From positions 1 through 8,839 of the forward strand of contig DATJMR010000113.1 of the NCBI GenBank assembly GCA_035508595.1: 8,839 nt of DNA, written 5' to 3'. The position numbers were made by a program, and so were the translations under genes. The notes under the pieces are model-generated. The model did not search any database, was not told where the DNA came from, and was given only the letters and a program-made list of their open reading frames with translations. Positions 1 to 5,570 of this stretch are shown in pieces (within the stretch, counting starts at the first letter, position 1; each line of letters opens with the position of its first letter). This DNA is from Dyella_B sp035508595. GTDB taxonomy: Bacteria; Pseudomonadota; Gammaproteobacteria; Xanthomonadales; Rhodanobacteraceae.

Positions 1-781
1 ATTCGGACGGCAGCCCGTTGTCGTCGATGGTAGGGCTGGACCAACCGGCCATCTGCGTGCGCAACGCGTCCTGCTGTGCGGACCAGAACGCCGTGAAACC
101 CTGCACCGCATCGCATTGGCTGATCACTACGTACACCGGCAGCGCAAAGCCGAACGCCGCTTGCAGATCGTTGATGCGCGCAAACGCGTAACGGCCCAGC
201 GCCGCGCGTTCGGCTTGGTCGGCACGAAGCAGACGTGCCGCCGAGACCACCCATACCACCCCATCGAGCGCGCGATCCGGTCGAAGGCTGTCGAAATCGG
301 CAAGCATGTCGCGCCAAAGCAAATCGCCGGGCTGACCGTTCTTTTTCTGATCAGGTTCGCCAAACACGCCGACAGGATCGACAAGCATTCCCTTTTCAAG
401 GAACAGCCAGTCGGAATGGGAAACTGCCGCGCGCAGAAAATCTTCATGCGATCGATCGCCCTGTCGCGGCAAACGGCGCAGATCCACGGGAACCGATGCC
501 GCGAGGCTGCTTTTGCCGTCACCAGGAAAACCCATCAGCAACAGCCATGTGCTGCGGTAGCGCCAATCCTTGCGCGCTGCCACGTAGCGCAAGGCGCGAT
601 CGACGCTCTGATAGGCGCGTCGCAGGCGGTCGCGCAGATTGATCCAGCGCCACTTGCCGGCATTCGCCGCGGGCTTGCTAGCCGCGGCGGGCGCCTTGGT
701 GGTGCGCGCGCGCCATAGCAGCCAAACGATCAGCACGAAGGCGATCGCGGCCAGCACCAGGCATGCGGCGAACGCGCTCAT
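1..781 (-). CDS. tssM: TssM (IcmF/ImpL family) T6SS membrane-complex protein, N-terminal part
   Basis: This is the first 260 residues of the inner-membrane T6SS protein that, with TssL and TssJ, forms the trans-envelope channel. The frame was translated by hand and runs off the left window edge. One hydrophobic helix (about residues 4-22) is followed by an Ala/Pro/Lys linker and a cytoplasmic P-loop domain. Walker A is GFPGDGKS at 84-91. The family-typical strand LDGVVWVVSAARLL lies at 172-185. PVYVVISQCD at 215-224 sits where IcmF proteins normally carry a TKxD (G4-like) motif; here it reads SQCD. Canonical TssM has two N-terminal transmembrane helices, and only one is encoded after this ATG. 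The upstream in-frame codons offer no ATG, GTG or TTG and are Cys/Arg-rich rather than hydrophobic, so this start is favoured. A GAGG lies 8 bases upstream. Family assignment is secure; the C-terminal periplasmic part is outside the window. Confidence 0.93.
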   Translation of the reverse strand, partial: MSAFAACLVLAAIAFVLIVWLLWRARTTKAPAAASKPAANAGKWRWINLRDRLRRAYQSVDRALRYVAARKDWRYRSTWLLLMGFPGDGKSSLAASVPVDLRRLPRQGDRSHEDFLRAAVSHSDWLFLEKGMLVDPVGVFGEPDQKKNGQPGDLLWRDMLADFDSLRPDRALDGVVWVVSAARLLRADQAERAALGRYAFARINDLQAAFGFALPVYVVISQCDAVQGFTAFWSAQQDALRTQMAGWSSPTIDDNGLPSE

Positions 782-885
782 GATCTTCGCCTCGGCTCCC
801 GCGACACGACAGCAGCATGCGCACCGGATCCCGACACGTCGGCACCGTCTCGCAGGTCGATACGCGTCGATGCCACCGCGCTCAC
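778..885 (-). other. tssL-tssM gap holding a possible 35-codon bridging ORF
   Basis: The 100 bases between the tssL stop and the tssM start form the only sizeable intergenic gap in the window. They contain a GTG-initiated frame of 35 codons. Its GTG overlaps the last bases of tssL (ATGTGA) and its TGA overlaps the tssM ATG (ATGA). The peptide would be small and Arg/Ser/Ala-rich, with RIDLRDGADVSGSGAH in its middle and no membrane segment. I recognise no family. It could be a leader-like coupling ORF or chance in GC-rich DNA. No hairpin terminator or promoter is evident in the gap. Confidence 0.2.
790..793 (-). promoter_or_regulatory. Ribosome binding site of tssM
   Basis: On the minus strand the sequence GAGG lies 8 bases before the ATG at 781. 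It supports that ATG as the tssM start, although the resulting protein is shorter at the N-terminus than usual. Confidence 0.5.
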
Positions 886-1637
886 ATGGCCTCCTTGATG
901 ACCCGCAGCAGCGACCAAGTCAACACCAGCCACACGATCGAGGACACCAGCAGATAAACAAGCGATCCGTACGCCACCGCGCGCAACCACGGCGCCAGCG
1001 CGACTCGCGTATTGTCGTGGTTGGAAACCACCGTGTATTCGTAAGCCTGCGGGAACATATGCGTGTTGCCGGCGCGCTGCGTCTGGTTGGCGATCGGATA
1101 GAGCTTGCCGCGCAACGCTCGCAGCGCATCGCGCCCGTCCTTGCCCCCGCGGTACATGCCTTGAAACCCGAGCTGCATGGAAAGCAGCAGCACGGCGGCG
1201 AAATCGGCATCCAGTTGGGAGCGGTCGCGGCTGTCGATCAGGTTCTGCACATACGTAAAGAATTGCCGACCCGCGATACGCGTGCGGTAGAACGTGTACT
1301 CCAGCAAGTGCTCGGGCCAATGGTTCGCCGCCGGCCATTGCAAGTTGAGAATGAAGATCTCGTCCGCCAACGCCACCATGACGTAGCGCGTATCCCGGTA
1401 TGCTTTTTGTTCCGCCGGCGTGGCCGCCGCGACCATGCGCTGCTGACCTTCCAGCACGTCGATCAGACGCTTGGCCACGCGCTCGGCAAGGTCATGCGGC
1501 TCGATCTGCTCATGCGGAGCATCAGGCTGCAACAAGCGCACGAGCCCGCCGCTATGAGCGGCGAGCTTGATCCTGGCCACTTCTTCGTAGAAGCCGGCAA
1601 AGCAGCCGAGCAGGAAGCTGCGCGAAGGATCGGCCAT
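882..1637 (-). CDS. tssL: TssL (DotU family) T6SS inner-membrane protein
   Basis: This 251-residue protein is the inner-membrane partner of TssM in the T6SS membrane complex, and it contacts TssK on the cytoplasmic side. The cytoplasmic DotU domain fills residues 1-215. Family-typical segments are ALADE at 89-93 and LGFQGMY at 156-162. A single C-terminal transmembrane helix lies at about 222-244, followed by a short basic tail, which is the usual tail-anchored layout. No peptidoglycan-binding OmpA-like extension is present, so this is the short form. It starts 8 bases after the tssK stop; the ribosome binding site is weak, so coupling to tssK translation is likely. It ends ATGTGA, with a 100-base gap before tssM. 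Length and topology are normal for the family. Confidence 0.95.
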   Translation of the reverse strand: MADPSRSFLLGCFAGFYEEVARIKLAAHSGGLVRLLQPDAPHEQIEPHDLAERVAKRLIDVLEGQQRMVAAATPAEQKAYRDTRYVMVALADEIFILNLQWPAANHWPEHLLEYTFYRTRIAGRQFFTYVQNLIDSRDRSQLDADFAAVLLLSMQLGFQGMYRGGKDGRDALRALRGKLYPIANQTQRAGNTHMFPQAYEYTVVSNHDNTRVALAPWLRAVAYGSLVYLLVSSIVWLVLTWSLLRVIKEAM

Positions 1638-1645
1638 ATGCGCGC

Positions 1646-3064
1646 CTAACCCGTACCGGCGGAACCGGATCGCGGCGCACGACGCGGCAAGTACAAGCTG
1701 ATCGCGGCCGGCACATGATCGTCCGGCTCACCCAGAATCATGAGCGTGCGCCCTTCGGTGATCAGCGGTCGTTGCGTGTTGTCGTCGGCATGAATGTGGC
1801 CGTTGGCGATTTCGTACACAAAGGCACCCTTGCGCAGATTCATCGCCGCTACCGTGGCGTCGCTGGCCGGATGCACCGTGGCGCCGGGATAGCGGCGCTG
1901 CACAAGCAGATAAATCAGCTCTTTCGAGGCCACGTGCGCGTTGTCGATCCAACGCCCCAGCGTCTGGGCACCCTCGCCCGCACGCGGTCGCAGTTCGATC
2001 AACAGACTGCTGGTGTCAATACCGCCAGGCAACTGGCAGAGGAAACCGGACGCGCCTACTTTTTCGAATTCGATGATCCGGTAGTCCGCGTTCATGCGCG
2101 CCAGCTGCGTACGCACATAATTGATCGCTTCCTGGAACTGCGGCATGCAATCGCCGTGTTCGAAGGCCTTCATCGACGGCGGCTGCGGCGCACCCGGCGT
2201 CGCGGCAACAAAACCCACCAGTTCGGACAACGCCACATACAAGTCGTAAGGATGCGACGCATCGTTTTGCAGCATGACATCGAAGCGCGGCAGGCCCATC
2301 ACCAGATAGCGTGCGGCCACGATCTGCATATTCGATTCGCCGTCGTAGCGCGGTTCGCCGCGATCGTCCACGCGCACGCCGAGCAATTCGCGATATTTGC
2401 GCCAAAGTTCGCCCGACAACAGCTTGAGCGTCTGCCTGAGCGAAGCCTCGCCCTGGAATGCGCTGGCGCTCAACCGCAACATGGGCGGATGGTAAGGCGT
2501 AATCCGCAGGCCGCCCGATCCGCCGCTGACTTCCAACAAGGGCAAGGCGCAATAGCAAGCCGCCACCGACTTGCCTTTGATCAAACTGATCTTCGGGCGC
2601 ATGCGCTCGACTTCGATTTCGTCCTTGCCGGTGTTCTCATCGGTTTCGAGGTTGCCGGTCACGGTCACGTAGCGTTGCATGTCGCCGATGCCGCTGGCCG
2701 CGCCTTTGCCGCGAATGGGCACGCTCAATTGCACGACTACCTTGTCTTGACCGTCGAAATCTTCGTCGTTGATCTGCACTTTTAGTTCCTGCGAACCGAA
2801 GTGGCCGGGATATTCGATGATCAGGCCGTCATGCATAACGCAACGCAAGCTTTCCACTTCCACGCATTTGCGTCCCAGCGCTTCGGCTTTAATGCTCAGC
2901 GACAGCACGCCCCAATAATAGGGTTGAAGCATCGACATCTGATGGCGCACCAAAGCATTCCAATAGATATCGTTCTGCTGGAAATGTTGCGGCGAAAGCA
3001 GCATGCCCTCCGACCATGAAACCGCTTCGGGCACCGTAGGCAAGTTGTCGGCGACTGCGCTCAT
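1646..3064 (-). CDS. tssK: TssK (ImpJ family) T6SS baseplate-to-membrane adaptor
   Basis: This 472-residue cytoplasmic protein belongs to the family that forms trimers connecting the T6SS baseplate wedges to TssL/TssM. The diagnostic N-terminal signature is present as WSEGMLLSPQHFQQ at residues 17-30, the shell-domain region that binds the baseplate. The rest matches the family in size and in being a mixed alpha/beta protein without signal peptide or membrane helix. The C-terminal head domain, which binds the membrane complex, ends in a short basic, Gly/Ser-rich tail. The start is supported by a GAGG overlapping the tssJ stop (TGAGG) 5 bases before the ATG. It sits between tssJ and tssL in the common J-K-L-M order. 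Confidence 0.96.
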   Translation of the reverse strand: MSAVADNLPTVPEAVSWSEGMLLSPQHFQQNDIYWNALVRHQMSMLQPYYWGVLSLSIKAEALGRKCVEVESLRCVMHDGLIIEYPGHFGSQELKVQINDEDFDGQDKVVVQLSVPIRGKGAASGIGDMQRYVTVTGNLETDENTGKDEIEVERMRPKISLIKGKSVAACYCALPLLEVSGGSGGLRITPYHPPMLRLSASAFQGEASLRQTLKLLSGELWRKYRELLGVRVDDRGEPRYDGESNMQIVAARYLVMGLPRFDVMLQNDASHPYDLYVALSELVGFVAATPGAPQPPSMKAFEHGDCMPQFQEAINYVRTQLARMNADYRIIEFEKVGASGFLCQLPGGIDTSSLLIELRPRAGEGAQTLGRWIDNAHVASKELIYLLVQRRYPGATVHPASDATVAAMNLRKGAFVYEIANGHIHADDNTQRPLITEGRTLMILGEPDDHVPAAISLYLPRRAPRSGSAGTG

Positions 3065-3069
3065 GACGG

Positions 3070-3073
3070 CCTC
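3070..3073 (-). promoter_or_regulatory. Ribosome binding site of tssK, fused to the tssJ stop
   Basis: On the minus strand GAGG overlaps the TGA stop of tssJ and stands 5 bases before the tssK ATG. The arrangement suggests that ribosomes finishing tssJ can feed tssK. Confidence 0.6.
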
Positions 3074-3551
3074 ATTGTTCGGTAACGGAAATTTGCGTGG
3101 AACCCAGCCAGATCACCGCGTGGCGGAATCGCGTGAGATCCAGGCGTGCCTGTCCATCCGGACTCTGGTAGTTGGCGAAGCCGTACACGACCAGCGCTTT
3201 GCTGGCCCGTTTGGGCAAGCTCACCGGATCGATCACCATGGCCGGGGGCACCTGCAGCGACACCACGTCGATCGTGCCCGCCAAACCGTTTTGCAGCGCT
3301 GCTTTCTGCGCAAACCATTCGGGCCCGGTTTTCGGCAACATGCCGGTGCTGGCGGTGTCGTAGACGAACACCAGATCCAGCATGGTCGCGGAGTTGAGAT
3401 TGGCGCCGGGCGGTGCAGCCACGCGCACCCGGGACACGCTGGCGGTCTTGGTATGCCAGGGCAACAGATTGGACATGGCGCTGCATCCGGCCAGCATCAG
3501 CACCAGTGCGGCCAGCACGATGATCTTCAAGGTGGCAGTACGCGGGCGCAT
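3072..3551 (-). CDS. tssJ: TssJ, outer-membrane lipoprotein of the T6SS membrane complex
   Basis: This 159-residue lipoprotein is anchored in the outer membrane, where it binds the periplasmic end of TssM. The N-terminus has basic residues (R2, R4, K9), a hydrophobic stretch at 10-21 and a lipobox LAGC with the modified cysteine at 23. Serine rather than aspartate at +2 fits outer-membrane sorting. The mature part contains family-like features: LDLVFVYD, then PEWFAQK, then VVSLQVPP, and a terminal RHAVIWLGSTQ strand region. The reading frame is open further upstream, but this ATG puts the signal peptide at the very N-terminus and overlaps the stop of the preceding gene by one base (TGATG). 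An upstream ATG in the same frame (3653) would bury the signal peptide inside a 34-residue polar extension, so it is rejected. Confidence 0.92.
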   Translation of the reverse strand: MRPRTATLKIIVLAALVLMLAGCSAMSNLLPWHTKTASVSRVRVAAPPGANLNSATMLDLVFVYDTASTGMLPKTGPEWFAQKAALQNGLAGTIDVVSLQVPPAMVIDPVSLPKRASKALVVYGFANYQSPDGQARLDLTRFRHAVIWLGSTQISVTEQ

Positions 3552-3949
3552 CAACTGAACACCATCACGGTCACCTGCGCGGGCGACAGCGAAATGCCCA
3601 CCGTGTTGGGCAACAAACCGTTCTGACCCACGATACCGAGCATGTGCGTGCAAGGAATGCAGCCCATGAAAACTTTGAAGCTACCAAGCAGCGAGCGGAA
3701 TTGCCCCATGATCAGATGCGAGACCACACCACCCTCCGCACCGGCCTGATCGCCATTGCTGATCGCACCGATCGTCACCAGGTTCTCGGCCAGCCCGCCG
3801 CCGACGATGACCTGGAACTGTGCGGGAATATCCGTGAACGACAACGCGATGTTTGGAAACGGCACGGGCACCGGCACGCCCAGCACCGGCACGAAACATA
3901 CGTCCGGAAAAGCAAGATCGAGCACGCCCAGGTTGGTGTTGACAAACAT
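3551..3949 (-). CDS. DUF4150 PAAR-like spike-tip protein
   Basis: This 132-residue protein has the look of the DUF4150/PAAR-like family, small proteins thought to cap the VgrG spike. Visible features are FPDVCFVP at 14-21 and PVPFPNIAL at 28-36, the latter being the typical DUF4150 'PxPNIA' region. A glycine-rich centre follows, then GCIPCTHMLG at 96-105. H78, C97, C100 and H102 are candidate metal ligands, in line with the metal-bound tip of PAAR proteins. There is no toxin extension: the protein is only the tip domain, so any cargo would have to dock rather than be fused. It starts 5 bases after the DUF3540 gene and its stop overlaps the tssJ start. Longer in-frame extension upstream is a shadow of the DUF3540 gene. 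The metal-binding role is inferred. Confidence 0.85.
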   Translation of the reverse strand: MFVNTNLGVLDLAFPDVCFVPVLGVPVPVPFPNIALSFTDIPAQFQVIVGGGLAENLVTIGAISNGDQAGAEGGVVSHLIMGQFRSLLGSFKVFMGCIPCTHMLGIVGQNGLLPNTVGISLSPAQVTVMVFS

Positions 3950-3954
3950 CGTGC

Positions 3955-4506
3955 TCAACCCAGGCTGATGCGTTCGGCATCGATCTTGGCATCCTGCCGT
4001 GCCGTGACCAGTGTTTGCTCGCCGTGCAGGCGTAAAAGTTGGCGCGCATGCAACAGAAACTGCTCGACCTGTCCCACGTAATGACATGCCGTGTGCACGA
4101 GCGAATCGGCCGCACTGGCGAAAATATTGCGTGCATTGAGCGATAACGGCCCCTGCACGGCCGTCAGCTCCATCTCGCCGGCCGCGCGCAAGGCGATCGT
4201 CTGCGACGCCGACATGTCGATGTTTTCCTGACGGATCGACAAACGCTCCGCGCCCGGCACGTTCAAGGTCGCGCCGCGGCGTTCCTGACGGGACAACACA
4301 TGCAACACGTAGCGGCTGTCGTCGGCCATGCACACCAACAACACGCGATCGCCCGGTTCGGGCGTCACCACGCACGATGTAGCTTGGCGCGCGGCCCGGC
4401 CGTCTTCCAGTCGCCAGACATGACCGTCCAGCGCTTCGTGAATGACCGCCTCGGACAATTGCGGCGTGTTGCGATTAAAGCTGCGTCGGCTGGTGGCGAA
4501 CATCAT
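3955..4506 (-). CDS. DUF3540 family T6SS-associated protein
   Basis: This 183-residue protein resembles the DUF3540 family, which recurs beside DUF2169 and DUF4150 genes in T6SS clusters; no biochemical function is established that I can name. Residues 18-72 look like a small beta-barrel (strand pattern with PEPGDRVLLVC at 49-59, reminiscent of an OB-fold). Residues about 79-134 are alternating short strands such as NIDMSASQTIALRAAG, similar in feel to the beta-helical stalk of VgrG/gp5. Residues 135-165 form an amphipathic helix. No signal peptide or membrane segment is seen. The start reads ATGATG, with the upstream gene's TGA nested inside; a GGAG 5 bases before the first ATG favours that one, giving two initiator methionines. 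A role as spike extension or adaptor is inference. Confidence 0.8.
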   Translation of the reverse strand: MMFATSRRSFNRNTPQLSEAVIHEALDGHVWRLEDGRAARQATSCVVTPEPGDRVLLVCMADDSRYVLHVLSRQERRGATLNVPGAERLSIRQENIDMSASQTIALRAAGEMELTAVQGPLSLNARNIFASAADSLVHTACHYVGQVEQFLLHARQLLRLHGEQTLVTARQDAKIDAERISLG

Positions 4507-5570
4507 CGTGTCTCCAAAGAAAGGGATCGCGCCTCGGCATTCAGGCGCGCAAGTGAAGTACCACGCATACGGGTACGCTTGGCCCTATGCATGTCCAGGG
4601 CGGAAAACCGGCTGTTGTGCCAGCTGCTGTGCGCCAGGTTGGCTCGATGCAGATTGACGGCGCCGCCGCCGGCGTGATCGAAGCGCGCATAGCTGAGATC
4701 GGCGCGATGGAAGCCCACGTCAATCAATTGAGCGTGATCCCACACGCTGCCCGTCGCGCGTACGCGGTCGAAAACGGCCCGACGCAGCGTAGCGCCTTGC
4801 AGGATCGTGCCTTCGCAAACGGCTTCGGTGGCATCGACGTCCTCAAAGATGGCCTCGAGCATCAACGCACCGGAAATATCGGCGTTGCGCAGATCGGCAC
4901 GCAACCAATTCGATTGCCGGCAATTGGCCTGACGCAGGTCTACGCCCTGCAAGTTGGCCTGGATAAAACTTGCTTCCTCAAGCATGCATCGCGACAGTTT
5001 GACCGTGCGCAGGTCCATTCCGTCGAAACACGCCTTGCGCAACACCGAAGCCGACGCCTGCAGGTGATCGATAGCCACGCCGCGAAAATCGATATCGGTA
5101 AAAACGCATTGGTCCAAGACGGCATGGGCAAGCACCGCCCCCGCAAGCTGCGATTGCGCAACCACCGTGCGCTGCCACGCCGACGTGGCAAGATTGATGT
5201 GTTTCAGGTCGCACTGATTGAATGCGCTCAACGCCAACGCGCTGCCCTGCCAATCGCTACGCGATACATCGCAACCGGTCAGGGCTATCTGCGAACCCTT
5301 CATGCCCGCCCCGCGGGATTGACTCAGATTGCAGCGAGTAAAACTGCATAGTTGCAGCGCCATCCCGCGCATATCGGCGCCGCGAAAATCGCAATCGACG
5401 AAGGTGACGCCGCTCAGATTGCTGCCGCGCAATGCCGCATCGCGCCACGTCACACCGCTGAAAACCAGATTCTCGATGTGCCTTGCGCAACCATCCAGCG
5501 ACCCAAGGTCCACGTTGTGCACGGGGCGGCCCAGTTGCTGCAGATGCAGGATGTCGCTCCACTGCATCAT
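4503..5570 (-). CDS. Pentapeptide-repeat protein, about 59 uninterrupted pentads
   Basis: This 355-residue protein is almost all pentapeptide repeat. After a short head (residues 1-34, with WSDILHLQQLGR near the start) the central Leu/Phe/Trp position recurs every five residues from F37 to M327 without a register slip, about 59 pentads. Typical units are NLSGV, DFRGA, DLRNA and NLHRA. Such proteins fold as a right-handed four-sided beta-helix, here nearly 15 coils. A short Arg-rich tail follows (331-355). No catalytic motif, signal peptide or membrane helix is seen. The start is taken at the ATGATG that overlaps the upstream stop, with GGAG 9 bases before it; the frame is open further upstream but that part would be an Arg-rich shadow of the previous gene. 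Its place in the operon suggests a structural or loading role in the spike. Function unknown. Confidence 0.9.
   Translation of the reverse strand: MMQWSDILHLQQLGRPVHNVDLGSLDGCARHIENLVFSGVTWRDAALRGSNLSGVTFVDCDFRGADMRGMALQLCSFTRCNLSQSRGAGMKGSQIALTGCDVSRSDWQGSALALSAFNQCDLKHINLATSAWQRTVVAQSQLAGAVLAHAVLDQCVFTDIDFRGVAIDHLQASASVLRKACFDGMDLRTVKLSRCMLEEASFIQANLQGVDLRQANCRQSNWLRADLRNADISGALMLEAIFEDVDATEAVCEGTILQGATLRRAVFDRVRATGSVWDHAQLIDVGFHRADLSYARFDHAGGGAVNLHRANLAHSSWHNSRFSALDMHRAKRTRMRGTSLARLNAEARSLSLETR
4512..4515 (-). promoter_or_regulatory. Ribosome binding site deciding the DUF3540 start
   Basis: On the minus strand GGAG stands 5 bases before the first ATG of the ATGATG start/stop overlap and 8 before the second. 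It favours the first ATG (4506) but allows either. Confidence 0.55.
4584..5468 (-). repeat. Pentapeptide (15-bp period) repeat tract of the second PPR protein
   Basis: The tract encodes residues 35-329, 59 consecutive five-residue units with a hydrophobic residue at the centre of most. The DNA copies are strongly diverged, although short pieces such as CGATTTTCGCG (encoding DFRG/DFR) recur, which points to old duplication with selection on the fold. Confidence 0.85.

Noticed and set aside
778..1338. 186-codon minus-strand frame as an alternative gene
   Set aside because: Most of it overlaps tssL in another frame and is a shadow; only its last 35 codons, lying in the tssL-tssM gap, are worth noting.
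639..1649. 336-codon plus-strand frame opposite tssL and the tssM start
   Set aside because: Its antisense position over recognised T6SS genes and its Arg/His-rich composition mark it as a shadow.
1715..2785. 356-codon plus-strand frame opposite tssK
   Set aside because: It is antisense to a clear TssK and the composition (Arg, His, Gln-rich) is typical of the reverse-strand shadow of GC-rich genes.
3552..3653. A longer tssJ starting at the ATG at 3653
   Set aside because: It would place 34 polar residues before the lipoprotein signal peptide and overlap the DUF4150 gene; the internal ATG at 3551 gives a normal lipobox distance and a TGATG junction.
4587..5351. 254-codon plus-strand frame opposite the PPR gene
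   Set aside because: Repeat-like features in it merely mirror the pentapeptide repeats of the real gene on the other strand.
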